64,000 nt of DNA from Methyloligella sp. Its GTDB lineage: Bacteria; Pseudomonadota; Alphaproteobacteria; Rhizobiales; HXMU1428-3. This document shows, in pieces, positions 27,386-35,930 of the stretch. A model generated the notes under the pieces. The model made no database searches. It had not been told where the DNA came from and saw nothing but the letters and a program-made list of their open reading frames with translations. The position numbers and the translations under genes are program-made. Location: positions 248,001 to 312,000 of the forward strand of contig BQJJ01000001.1 of the NCBI GenBank assembly GCA_021604645.1, read 5' to 3'. How positions within the stretch are numbered: position 1 is the stretch's first letter; each line of letters starts with the position of its first letter.

Positions 27386-28642
27386 ATGAACAGTCTTCAA
27401 TCACCGGGGTCACAAAATCACAACTTGCTCCGAGGAATGGCGAGAACCAATAAAAAAACGTTAGCTCTACCTTTGGAGCCACTAAAAGAAACCATGAGCT
27501 TTGTAATGGGCTTGGTAATGATCGGGCTTGTCCTGTTTATTTATAGTGTCTCTAACGCCCAGGCAGAAAGCTCAGTTCGCCCACCAGCCAATGCGGTTAA
27601 AAATGTAATCAATAAAGATGCCGCTAAAAAGTTTCAAACCAACAGAATACCTGGCGCTGTTCTAAATAGAAGTTCAGATTCAGATACCTGGCGTGCTATT
27701 CGTCATGGTGTGAAGGGCAATGTTTCAATCCCGGATACAAAAGCAGGCGTTTTAGTGCAAGATTCTGGTGAAAGCTATAGAGCCATACGTAACGGTCCTC
27801 TATTTAGCTACTTAGGCTTCTCTATGCTGGCAACCCTAATTCTATTGGCTATTTTCTTTGCTATACGAGGAAAGATCAAAGTTGACAAAGGATTGTCTGG
27901 TCGCAAAATCAAACGTTTTTCAACCATAGAACGTACTGGCCATTGGCTCATGGCAATTTCATTCATCATTCTAGGGATTAGTGGGCTTAATATTACATTT
28001 GGTAAATCAGTTATCCTGCCAATAATCGGTAAAGATGCCTTTGGACCGTTTACTTACTTTTTAAAACTCACTCATAATTACATTGCCTTTGCTTTTATGC
28101 TTGGGCTGATCATCGCTTTTGTTTGTTGGGTGATGCATAATTTACCTAATCGTGGCGACATTAATTGGATCCTAAAAGGCGGTGGCATCTTTAAAAAGGG
28201 TGAGCATCCTCCAGCCGGTAAATTTAATGCAGGCCAAAAACTAATCTTCTGGGCTGTGATGATTGGAGGACTTTCTCTAAGTGTTTCAGGCTGGGCTTTG
28301 ATGTTCCCATTTGAATATTCATTCTTTTCAAGCACCATGTCAGCATTTTCAGCTATAGGGCTTGATGTTGGAAATTGGCTCGGTATGGGAAGCGCTCCCT
28401 ACAGTGTTATTCAAGAGCAGCAATATAATAATATCTGGCATGCTATCATGGGCGTTCTTATGATCTGCCTGATCTTGGCTCATATCTATATCGGCTCAAT
28501 CGGTATGGAAGGGGCCTATGATGCCATGGGCTCTGGTGACGTCGATGAAAATTGGGCACTTGAGCATCATTCTCTTTGGGTTGAAGAAGTTAAAGCTCAA
28601 GAGAGAAATGCTGATGGCGCGAACGTTCAAGCCGCAGAGTAG
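27386..28642 (+). CDS. fdhC: Formate dehydrogenase cytochrome b subunit
   Basis: 418-residue integral membrane subunit that takes electrons from FdhB to quinone or a cytochrome through two haem b. A first transmembrane segment (about residues 33-55) is followed by a periplasmic stretch with two copies of the motif W/Y-R-A-I-R-x-G. Then four helices carry histidines such as G-H-W-L and H-N-Y-I-A-F. Start: ATG at 27386 with GGGAG 7 nt upstream; the GTG at 27368 lacks a site. The stop is 10 nt from the next gene. Confidence 0.9.
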   Translation: MNSLQSPGSQNHNLLRGMARTNKKTLALPLEPLKETMSFVMGLVMIGLVLFIYSVSNAQAESSVRPPANAVKNVINKDAAKKFQTNRIPGAVLNRSSDSDTWRAIRHGVKGNVSIPDTKAGVLVQDSGESYRAIRNGPLFSYLGFSMLATLILLAIFFAIRGKIKVDKGLSGRKIKRFSTIERTGHWLMAISFIILGISGLNITFGKSVILPIIGKDAFGPFTYFLKLTHNYIAFAFMLGLIIAFVCWVMHNLPNRGDINWILKGGGIFKKGEHPPAGKFNAGQKLIFWAVMIGGLSLSVSGWALMFPFEYSFFSSTMSAFSAIGLDVGNWLGMGSAPYSVIQEQQYNNIWHAIMGVLMICLILAHIYIGSIGMEGAYDAMGSGDVDENWALEHHSLWVEEVKAQERNADGANVQAAE

Positions 28643-28651
28643 TCATTGAAG

Positions 28652-30106
28652 ATGAGTTTAACGACAGATCCGAAACAGAGTGTGCGTAAAAGCTCACCCT
28701 TAGCGCACTTTGCAACCACAGCGCTGATTCTATCAATCAGCGCTGTGGTTGGATTTGAAATGGTCCTGTCGAATGTCCTCCTAAATAAGGGAAGAATACA
28801 CGCACAAACAAATCAACCTCTTTTACCAGAAAAATTAAAAGGTCATGGTGGGCCAGTTAAATCCATAGTCTTGGATGGTATGGACAAGCTCGCCCTAAGC
28901 TCATCTTTCGATTATTCAATTATTCTTTGGGATCTATCAAATAAAAAAGGAAAAATAAAACACCGGATGCTCGGGCACAATGCCGCCGTCAACGACATTG
29001 CATTTGTACCCAATGGCAACAAGTTGCCCAACAAAGCAGTGTCAGTATCTGATGATGGTAGCTTTGCGATTTGGAATTTAACGACAGGTAAATTAACAAA
29101 ATTAATAGAAGACACCGGTGATAAGGTCCTTGATGTAGCTGTTAGCAAAAATGGAAAGTTTGCGGCCGTTGCCAGATGGGACGGGACTGCCAGATTGTTT
29201 GATATAGAAAAGCAAGTCCAAGTAAACGCGTTTAAAGGTCATAGAGGAAATGTAAATTCGGTCACGTTTAGCCATGATAATACACTTCTTTTTTCAGCCT
29301 CTTACGATGGAGATATCCGAGCTTGGCATATTGATAAAAGAGCCAGGCAAACAAAAATCCAACATGGCGGCATCATCCATTCAAACGGGTGGGGAATAAA
29401 TGTCATTCACCTAATGCCAGATGGAAAAGAAATATTATTTGGAACGTTAAATGGTGATGTCTCATTGTTGGATATAAAAAACAGAACCGTAAAAAAAATC
29501 GGAAATTACCAACATCCAATTTTATCTCTGGCGATCAATAAAAATTCTGGCTGGTTTGCAGTCGGCTCCAGTGATGGGTATATCCGTATTTTTGACCTCG
29601 TAACTTTTAAACAACTTGAAGAATATAAAAATTTCATTGGCCCTGTCTGGGGCTTGGCCTTTTCACAAAATGGAAAAACACTCTATCGTTCTGGCCTCGA
29701 TGATTTCATAAGTAGATGGCAAGTCTTTCCAAAAGAAAGCTTTAAAATGACGAGCAATTTGCAGCCAAGGCGTTTTCAGGTTAAACGATCAGCGGATCCT
29801 GGCGAAGTGGAGTTTCAAAGAAAATGCTCCGTTTGTCATACTCTTGGCCCCAATGATAAAAACAGAGCAGGCCCTACATTGTATAAATTATTCGGCAGAG
29901 AAGCTGGAACACTTAAAGGGTATAAATTTTCAAAAGCTCTCATCGCCTCTAAATTAATTTGGAATGAAGAAACAATCGGCAGATTATTTGATGAAGGCCC
30001 AGATATCGTAACACCAGGATCAAAAATGCCAGTTCAAAGATTAAAAGCAGTTCACCGAAGAGACGCGCTAATACAATTTTTAAAGAAAGCAACGGTAGCT
30101 AAATAG
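28652..30106 (+). CDS. WD40-repeat protein fused to cytochrome c
   Basis: 484 residues. An N-terminal membrane or signal segment (about 20-45) leads to a seven-bladed WD40-type propeller (about 60-370, repeats such as S-S-F-D-Y-S-I-I-L-W-D-L). A class I c-type haem domain follows: C392-S-V-C-H396 with distal methionine probably M459 in K-M-P-V. It is periplasmic and probably membrane-tethered. Placed directly after fdhC (10-nt gap), it likely receives electrons from FdhC or docks the enzyme on another c-type cytochrome. The ATG at 28652 is preferred over the TTG at 28646. Confidence 0.82.
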   Translation: MSLTTDPKQSVRKSSPLAHFATTALILSISAVVGFEMVLSNVLLNKGRIHAQTNQPLLPEKLKGHGGPVKSIVLDGMDKLALSSSFDYSIILWDLSNKKGKIKHRMLGHNAAVNDIAFVPNGNKLPNKAVSVSDDGSFAIWNLTTGKLTKLIEDTGDKVLDVAVSKNGKFAAVARWDGTARLFDIEKQVQVNAFKGHRGNVNSVTFSHDNTLLFSASYDGDIRAWHIDKRARQTKIQHGGIIHSNGWGINVIHLMPDGKEILFGTLNGDVSLLDIKNRTVKKIGNYQHPILSLAINKNSGWFAVGSSDGYIRIFDLVTFKQLEEYKNFIGPVWGLAFSQNGKTLYRSGLDDFISRWQVFPKESFKMTSNLQPRRFQVKRSADPGEVEFQRKCSVCHTLGPNDKNRAGPTLYKLFGREAGTLKGYKFSKALIASKLIWNEETIGRLFDEGPDIVTPGSKMPVQRLKAVHRRDALIQFLKKATVAK

Positions 30107-30184
30107 TGCGGATGCGTAGTAGGCATCAGAAGCACATCAAAAAATGCGGTTGCTGCGACGGTTGCTAGTGGGCAACCTAAAGCA
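30107..30184 (+). repeat. GTGGGCA-loop hairpin repeats (copies 3 and 4)
   Basis: Copy 3 (30107-30134) is TGCGGATGC, GTAGTAGGCATC, AGAAGCA. Copy 4 (30145-30184) keeps the TAGTGGGCA loop but its stem is GGTTGC/GCAACC instead of GATGC/GCATC, so pairing is kept by compensating changes; it also has a small internal duplication of CGGTTGC. Copy 4 ends 17 nt before the small ORF's ATG. Confidence 0.8.
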
Positions 30185-30201
30185 CAAAAAAGGAACAAAA
30201 A

Positions 30202-30327
30202 ATGAAAGCAATTATTATAAGTCTAGGACTTGTCGTTCTCATCGGCATCGTTTCATCTTGTCTGTTAAACGGCAGTTTAAATCAATCATCAACGGAAGCG
30301 TTTCAGGGAAAATCAATTCGCTTGTAA
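30202..30327 (+). CDS. 41-residue lipoprotein-like small protein
   Basis: Reads M-K-A-I-I-I-S-L-G-L-V-V-L-I-G-I-V-S-S-C and then about 21 polar residues ending K-S-I-R-L. The hydrophobic segment ends in V-S-S-C, a plausible lipobox with the cysteine at position 20; otherwise it is a single-span membrane peptide. The SD AGGAAC is 6 nt before the ATG. It sits inside the formate dehydrogenase operon between the cytochrome c fusion and the ligase-like gene, so a small subunit or assembly factor is possible. I do not know a named family. Confidence 0.6.
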   Translation: MKAIIISLGLVVLIGIVSSCLLNGSLNQSSTEAFQGKSIRL

Positions 30328-30375
30328 ATTTAAAACTTTAAAAATGTTGTAAGGAAAGAAGTAAAAATAAAAACA

Positions 30376-31200
30376 ATGGATCAAGCCACACTTACATTCC
30401 CACCGCTTTTAAATGGTCATGAATTTCATGAAACCAAACCATTAACAGCATCTGACCAACACCTCATTTCTGATAGTCCCGTGCAAGAAACTGAATTAGT
30501 GACAGATACACTCAATAAACTTAAAGAAAAAAAACTAGGGGCTGGTGATTTGGTTTGGTCAACATCATTGGATGTTGCACATTGTGCAATTGTTCTCGAG
30601 CCAGAGATTTCAGCGGAAAAAACTCTGACCATGGTTCCGCTTGGTATGGTAGCCATTGCTGATTGTTTAGGAGCCATTTGCCCGCCAAATTTAGGAATAA
30701 CCTTTGGGTGGCCAGGCCTCATTTATGCAAATGGGGCACGTATTGGAAATGTTTCTCTGTATTTTCCTGACAACACACCATTTGATGGAATTCCTGACTA
30801 CGCAGTCTTGTCTATGGCTCTAAATGTTAAATGGCCAGAAGAAAACAGTGCACAAGAAGAGAATGAACCAGGCAACGATTTAAAAAAAACGGTTCTGTAT
30901 GAAGAAGGCTGCGGTGATGTCGATGCTAGACAAATCATAAATTCATGGTCGCGCCATTTTTTAACCTGGATTGATACATGGCAACAAGAGGGGTTTGAAC
31001 CAGTACATGAAAATTGGTTATTCCGAGCAGCAAACAGAAATCAATTTACAACCATAGAAGGTAAAGAGCAAAGTTTTAGGGGGCAATTTATTGGCCTGGA
31101 TGAAGTTGGCGGCGCTCTATTGAAATCAGACGACCAAAAAATCTATCTCATAACTTTAAAAGAAATTTGGCAAAAAGCTAAAAAAGCAAACTCAGGTTGA
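30376..31200 (+). CDS. Biotin/lipoate-ligase-like protein (DUF4444 type)
   Basis: 274 residues of the BPL/LplA/LipB fold: G-A-G-D-L-V-W-S, A-I-V-L-E-P and the F-G-W-P-G-x-I-Y-A-N-G-A-R-I-G-N-V core, followed by a C-terminal beta domain (about 215-270) resembling DUF4444. The canonical ligase lysine and ATP loop are not convincingly present, so transferase activity is uncertain. Such genes recur next to alphaproteobacterial formate dehydrogenases. A role in cofactor attachment or enzyme assembly is inference. The stop is 5 nt from the next gene. Confidence 0.72.
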   Translation: MDQATLTFPPLLNGHEFHETKPLTASDQHLISDSPVQETELVTDTLNKLKEKKLGAGDLVWSTSLDVAHCAIVLEPEISAEKTLTMVPLGMVAIADCLGAICPPNLGITFGWPGLIYANGARIGNVSLYFPDNTPFDGIPDYAVLSMALNVKWPEENSAQEENEPGNDLKKTVLYEEGCGDVDARQIINSWSRHFLTWIDTWQQEGFEPVHENWLFRAANRNQFTTIEGKEQSFRGQFIGLDEVGGALLKSDDQKIYLITLKEIWQKAKKANSG

Positions 31201-31205
31201 ATTGA

Positions 31206-32249
31206 ATGAGCGAAACGGCAGAGATTACTGAAAGAAAAACCATTTGGAAATCATCCGGGTTACATCTAACTCAAAAAGATGAAAATGGGTGGTTACTTGT
31301 AACTGATGATTTGCTACGTGCCTATTACACACGTCCAGAAATCCATCCGGTTGATGAATCTTGTGATCAAGAACATATTCTTTTTGAAAGATTAATGGAA
31401 ACACCCACTATAGACGTTTCCGAAGATGACCTTCAAAAAATCAAAGATAAAGATACAGTCGAAAATTACAAAATCATTTTGGCTTTTAGAGACCACCTTT
31501 TGAAATTTAAAACAATCGAACAAGCATATTTAGCGCTCTTCGACGAGAAGCAAAAATTGCCAATTCCAAATATGTTCATAATTCACATGGTGCATTTAAT
31601 TGTAAGCGGGTTGCTGGAGAAAGAAAAAAATCCATTTATAGTCAGAGCAAGTGAAGTTCTTTTCCGCGAACAACTAGTCACAAATCAAAATGAGCAAATT
31701 ATGCTCGCCGATAAAGAAGCCGTCGAGATGTATAAAGAAACAGGTGGTCTTGGTGGCTTAGGCAGTTTGCTAACCGAAGCGGGCAAACAGCACCAAGATA
31801 TAACTCTGGATGTACTAACTGAAAAAAATAAAAATTCATATTGGCAAAGAGCAGATCAATTCAATTTTGCTCTCGATTTTAGATACACGGAACACGGCCC
31901 AGATGCTCTTGCAAATGTTTTGAGTAAGTGGGTAGGGCACATGTTAGGTGTCGATGTGAGAGTGCAAGCAATGCAGTCAATAAAAGATGAACAATGGTCG
32001 TGGCACATAGGTCTTGATGAGTATTCTTCAAAGATTTTAAATGATTTATATGAAGGTAAATCTGAGAGCGAAGAATCGATGAATAATTTCGTAGGATTGT
32101 TTCGTTTAGAGTTCAAAAACAAGACAGAAATCATTGAAGCAATGCAAGGAAAAGCTGTCTATTTAGGCCTCGCAATGTCACCTGAAAATACTATAAATTT
32201 AAAGCCTCAAAATCTTTTGATGAACCTCCCTATTCAGACGCCAAATTAG
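31206..32249 (+). CDS. DUF6352 family protein
   Basis: 347-residue cytosolic protein opening W-K-S-S-G-L-H-L-x-Q-K-D-E-N-G-W-L, with R-A-Y-Y-T-R-P-E-I-H-P-V shortly after, a conserved signature of DUF6352. No signal, membrane segment or known catalytic motif is seen, and cysteines are few, so no metal centre is evident. It ends the plus-strand formate dehydrogenase operon and is adjacent to the ligase-like gene. The function is unknown; an assembly role is inferred only from position. Confidence 0.72.
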   Translation: MSETAEITERKTIWKSSGLHLTQKDENGWLLVTDDLLRAYYTRPEIHPVDESCDQEHILFERLMETPTIDVSEDDLQKIKDKDTVENYKIILAFRDHLLKFKTIEQAYLALFDEKQKLPIPNMFIIHMVHLIVSGLLEKEKNPFIVRASEVLFREQLVTNQNEQIMLADKEAVEMYKETGGLGGLGSLLTEAGKQHQDITLDVLTEKNKNSYWQRADQFNFALDFRYTEHGPDALANVLSKWVGHMLGVDVRVQAMQSIKDEQWSWHIGLDEYSSKILNDLYEGKSESEESMNNFVGLFRLEFKNKTEIIEAMQGKAVYLGLAMSPENTINLKPQNLLMNLPIQTPN

Positions 32250-32324
32250 AGATGAAAATGGTTTTAAAATGCTGGTGAAACCAGTGAAAAAAACTCGAAG
32301 AAAAGTCTTTAAATTGAGTGTAAA

Positions 32325-32363
32325 TTGAGCCGAAATTTTTATTAAATTTTCGGCTCAAAAAAT
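32325..32363. terminator. Bidirectional terminator
   Basis: TTGAGCCGAAA (32325-32335) pairs with TTTCGGCTCAA (32348-32358), 11 bp, flanked by A and T runs on both sides. It lies between convergent DUF6352 and the poly-ferredoxin gene. Confidence 0.88.
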
Positions 32364-32389
32364 AAGACTAAAATGTATATTATTTAGGT

Positions 32390-34432
32390 TTAATCCGTCT
32401 CGTCTTGAGTTAAAAAATCATCAATGGTAAGACCTGATTTTTCAGCTGAAATATAGTCATCAGTTGTGCGTGGTACAGGGCGTTTTGCAAGGGCAAATGG
32501 ATCCCCGTCATTTGTCTCAGCCATAGTCTCCAAACGACAGGTGTCACACATTTTTATCAGCTGAGCATTTGCTTCGCTTTCAAACATTCTATGACTACCA
32601 GCAAGCTTTTCTGAAATCTTTTCGATTGTTGATTTAGCAGCAAAAGGAGTGCCGCATTTAATGCACTCGAACGGTTCTTCTTCGTTTAAAGTGACCGGTT
32701 GCATAGCAGAAGGGAGTAAGTTCAGCTGGGGTGTTAAACTGATCGCGCTTTCCGGGCAAGTGTTTTGACATAAGCCACATTGAACACAAGCCGTCTCTAC
32801 AAAACGTAGTTCAGGTTTGTCCGGATTGTCACGAAGGGCATCCGCTGGACAAGCAGAAACACAAGATAAGCAAAGTGTACAACTATCTCGGTCCACTGAA
32901 ATAAGACCATAGGGCGCTTCGTTGCTCAGTGGAATAATTTCTGCTTTTTGCGTGCTGGCTTCAGCTAAGGCACCAATGCCCATTCGTGCTATCTCTCTCT
33001 TGCTGCCAAGAGGGGCAAACGTCTTTTTAGAAACCGGATTAAAATTAGCAAGGTCCCAAATAGCTTGTTCAAATTCATCAGGCTCAGTTGAAAAAATTAA
33101 GTGCAATCGCTCTTCCTCAAAACCCAATCCAGAAAGTAGAGATTGAGTGAGAGATATTTCTTTTTTCAGAGCTTCGTACTCTTCGCTCTGCTGAGTGTCA
33201 CCAAGAATAACTACGTGAGTAAAACCAGCAGCAAATGCAGCTACCAAAGCGTCATGCCCAATCCCCGAAGGGCTATGCACCTCAAGTGGTATAAGAGAAG
33301 CTGGTAAACCTTTCCCATAACGGGCGCTTAATGAAATTATCTCAAGGCCTTGTTTTTTATCATGTATTAGGAGAGATGCTTTCTCGCCACCGGCTTTATA
33401 ATAGCTAGAAGCTAAAGTCTGAATGGCTTTAATATGGTCTGTTCGATCAGGAAATAAATAGGAAACAGCACCTGTTGGACAATGAGCCGCACAATTACCA
33501 CAACCTCCGCAGATATCTAAATCAATAGCAACATGGTCACCATTCGCAGTAATAGCGCCAGCTGGGCAATTATCCAAACATTTTGAACACCCGACTTTTT
33601 TTGAACGAGAATGAGCACAAATCTCAGGGTTGTAATCTACATAAATAGGCTTCTCAAATTCTCCAACAAGTTCTGATGCCTCAAAAACCGTGCGCATTAC
33701 AGCAGCCGGGTCTCTAAGATCAGTGCGGAAATATCCATCTCGACCATCATGTCGCGTGAACAGTGGTGAGCCTTCCCTAAAGTCAGCAATCACACTACAC
33801 TGAGATTGGACATCATCCCGCTCACCAGCAAAGACTAGTTCAGATTTTGAAGAAGGTAATAGGGCTGCATAATCATCAAGAGTAACTTCAAAAGATCCAA
33901 AAGTCCCGCTTGCTTTTTTAATGTTGCCTTTGAAAATAGGAAAATCAAACTTAGACGGAAGAACTAAATCAGTATCACTTGTTAAAATTAGAGTGACTGA
34001 AAGTTTTTGGTTCAAAAGCTCGGCAGCTTCAAAGCACTCCTGGCCTGAACCAAGAACTAAACACAAACCATCACTGGACAGTGTTTTCACACGAGCTGAT
34101 TTTTCAGGCAAGGTTGCATGGGCCGTAAGAGCAACCATTTTGGGAGTTGTTTTTTTACCATCAGAACTCCAGCCAGCAAACTCGCGAAGGTTAAAAAATG
34201 ACGGAGTGAGTGCATCAGCTTCTTCTGCAACTTCAGCAAAAAAAGTTGCTTCTTGTGTGCAGCCAACACACAAAGAATTTGCGCTTAATTCAGCCTCAAA
34301 GTCAGCTATGTCTGTGCGGCATAAATTGGTATGTACAGGCAGATCTCCAACGCCCAGATTTTGGCCAATTTTTTCACCATCAACGGGCATGGAATTTGCA
34401 CAATTGCAAAGCAAAAAAGTATGTTTGCTCAT
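32390..34432 (-). CDS. Poly-ferredoxin of the formate dehydrogenase locus
   Basis: 680 residues. Four ferredoxin-type motifs in two pairs: C-S-K-C-L-D-N-C-P near 281 and C-G-G-C-G-N-C-A-A-H-C-P near 309, then C-T-L-C-L-S-C-V-S-A-C-P near 517 and C-V-Q-C-G-L-C-Q-N-T-C-P near 549. Further C-x2-C pairs occur near 590 and 629, and N-terminal cysteine motifs (C-N-C, C-V-G-C). Cytosolic, with no signal. It likely passes electrons inside the cytoplasm, for example to formate dehydrogenase assembly, or from another donor. Start 34432 follows GGGAG. Convergent to DUF6352 and divergent from DUF3305. Confidence 0.78.
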   Translation of the reverse strand: MSKHTFLLCNCANSMPVDGEKIGQNLGVGDLPVHTNLCRTDIADFEAELSANSLCVGCTQEATFFAEVAEEADALTPSFFNLREFAGWSSDGKKTTPKMVALTAHATLPEKSARVKTLSSDGLCLVLGSGQECFEAAELLNQKLSVTLILTSDTDLVLPSKFDFPIFKGNIKKASGTFGSFEVTLDDYAALLPSSKSELVFAGERDDVQSQCSVIADFREGSPLFTRHDGRDGYFRTDLRDPAAVMRTVFEASELVGEFEKPIYVDYNPEICAHSRSKKVGCSKCLDNCPAGAITANGDHVAIDLDICGGCGNCAAHCPTGAVSYLFPDRTDHIKAIQTLASSYYKAGGEKASLLIHDKKQGLEIISLSARYGKGLPASLIPLEVHSPSGIGHDALVAAFAAGFTHVVILGDTQQSEEYEALKKEISLTQSLLSGLGFEEERLHLIFSTEPDEFEQAIWDLANFNPVSKKTFAPLGSKREIARMGIGALAEASTQKAEIIPLSNEAPYGLISVDRDSCTLCLSCVSACPADALRDNPDKPELRFVETACVQCGLCQNTCPESAISLTPQLNLLPSAMQPVTLNEEEPFECIKCGTPFAAKSTIEKISEKLAGSHRMFESEANAQLIKMCDTCRLETMAETNDGDPFALAKRPVPRTTDDYISAEKSGLTIDDFLTQDETD

Positions 34433-34549
34433 TGCTAATAATCTCCCTATACTAAGCATAATATTTTTGGGTTTGACCCTAGTTATTTTTTAATATTAGA
34501 AGACTATAAAAAAGCGCCCGAAGCAAGCAAAAAGGGGAGTTAAATCTTT

Positions 34550-35125
34550 GTGAAAAAAGAGCTCAAAATTAATGTTGCTGTTATCGCTGAAATTCGAAAA
34601 TCTAAATCCCATGCCCACTCACAATGGGCCGAAGATTATTGGATGCCGAGTGCTGTAATTTTCGGTGCAGTTAACCATGAAATTGGAGACGTAATTCGCC
34701 AAACAGAGAGCGCAACAGCTTACTATATGGGGCACTCAGAAATTTACTGTCATGCCAAGGAAACAGAGAGCTATATTCACAATTTTGAAAGCGAAGTGCC
34801 GGCCGTATATGTCGTTCTGCGCCGCGATGATGAAGACGAATACCCGCTAGATTATTTCGTCCATGCAGTCACTGTGTCTCCCTATGAAGCACAAGATTAT
34901 GCTGACCCCGCAGAGGACATCATTGAGCGCGTACCAATGCCGACAAAAATAGCAATCACTCTTATGGATTTTATAGATCAACACCATGTTGATGAGCCCT
35001 TCAAAAAAAGAAAGCGTAAAAACTTCAAGCAAGAACCTCAGCAATTTGGAAAAGAGCCAATTTTCAATTCCTCAGACGATAAAAAGTCAAACGGGCATAT
35101 TTTTAAAGGAAGCCAAAATGACTGA
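34550..35125 (+). CDS. DUF3305 domain protein
   Basis: 191 residues beginning with GTG (GGGGAG 10 nt upstream). The conserved N-terminal part contains W-M-P-S-A-V and Y-M-G-H-S-E-I-Y-C-H-A-K-E-T-E-S-Y. Family members occur with DUF3306 and formate dehydrogenase genes across proteobacteria; the chemistry is unknown. No signal or membrane segment. Its end overlaps the next ATG by 8 nt, so the pair is translationally coupled. Confidence 0.78.
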   Translation: MKKELKINVAVIAEIRKSKSHAHSQWAEDYWMPSAVIFGAVNHEIGDVIRQTESATAYYMGHSEIYCHAKETESYIHNFESEVPAVYVVLRRDDEDEYPLDYFVHAVTVSPYEAQDYADPAEDIIERVPMPTKIAITLMDFIDQHHVDEPFKKRKRKNFKQEPQQFGKEPIFNSSDDKKSNGHIFKGSQND

Positions 35126-35861
35126 AAAGGATAAAACAGCTGAAGAAACTTTCTTGAAGAGATGGTCGCGCAGAAAACAGACAGATGACGCTGAGCTAAC
35201 AGACCCTTCCGTTTCAGATGAAAAAAACGAAGACAGAGAAAGGCAACAAGGCAATGAAATATCTGCATCTGAAAAAGAAGCAGAAGAAAAAGAAATGGCA
35301 GAGAACCGCGAAGTTGCTGAAGCTATTGACCTAGAAACTCTTAACTATGACTCTGATTTTGGGCCCTTCATGAAAAAAGGAGTGCCAGAAGTCTTAAAAA
35401 ATTTAGCCATGCGAAAACTATGGACGAGCAATCCAATACTCGCAAATGTTGACGGTTTAAACGATTATGATGAAAATTTTGCCGATCCTGCCCTCAATGT
35501 TTTTAAATCAAATTGGAAAGTCGGGCGAGGTTTTCTAACAGAAGAAGATGATGAAAAAGAAAGATTAAGAAAATTAGCCCTTGAAGAAGAATTGAACCAA
35601 AAAGAAGAAAGTGCATCAGAAAGTGAAGTGGCACATACAGATGATCAACCTGGTGATGATCAAAACATTGAAGAGGTCAATGAAGTTGATAGGGAAGAAT
35701 TATCTGACGATCAAGAGTTGCAGGAAATAAGTGCAGGTTTAGATGAAACTCCCATAGATGAAAGTAATTCTGAAAGTTTAGTTCATATCGAAAGAGAACT
35801 GGAAGAGGCCACGCCCTCGATAAAACGTGTCTCAATCCGAAAGCGACTGCTCGAAAATTGA
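35118..35861 (+). CDS. DUF3306 domain protein
   Basis: 247 residues from the ATG at 35118 (SD AGGAAG upstream). The N terminus carries the DUF3306 opening F-L-K-R-W-S-R-R-K. The middle has the core around Y-D-S-D-F-G-P-F and G-L-N-D-Y-D. The last 90 residues are acidic and low in complexity, with a short basic tail. Function unknown; coupled to DUF3305 upstream and followed by the Mrp ATPase, so it probably serves the same assembly task. Confidence 0.78.
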   Translation: MTEKDKTAEETFLKRWSRRKQTDDAELTDPSVSDEKNEDRERQQGNEISASEKEAEEKEMAENREVAEAIDLETLNYDSDFGPFMKKGVPEVLKNLAMRKLWTSNPILANVDGLNDYDENFADPALNVFKSNWKVGRGFLTEEDDEKERLRKLALEEELNQKEESASESEVAHTDDQPGDDQNIEEVNEVDREELSDDQELQEISAGLDETPIDESNSESLVHIERELEEATPSIKRVSIRKRLLEN

Positions 35862-35930
35862 TCAAGTGAATAGACGTGATATCCAGTCTATCTAATTGTA
35901 AATATTGTAGAAAATAAAAAAGAAACAAGA

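Noticed and set aside
30144-30341. 65-codon frame starting in the repeat at 30145
   Set aside because: It begins within repeat copy 4 and is out of frame with the lipobox-like small gene, which has the better ribosome site.
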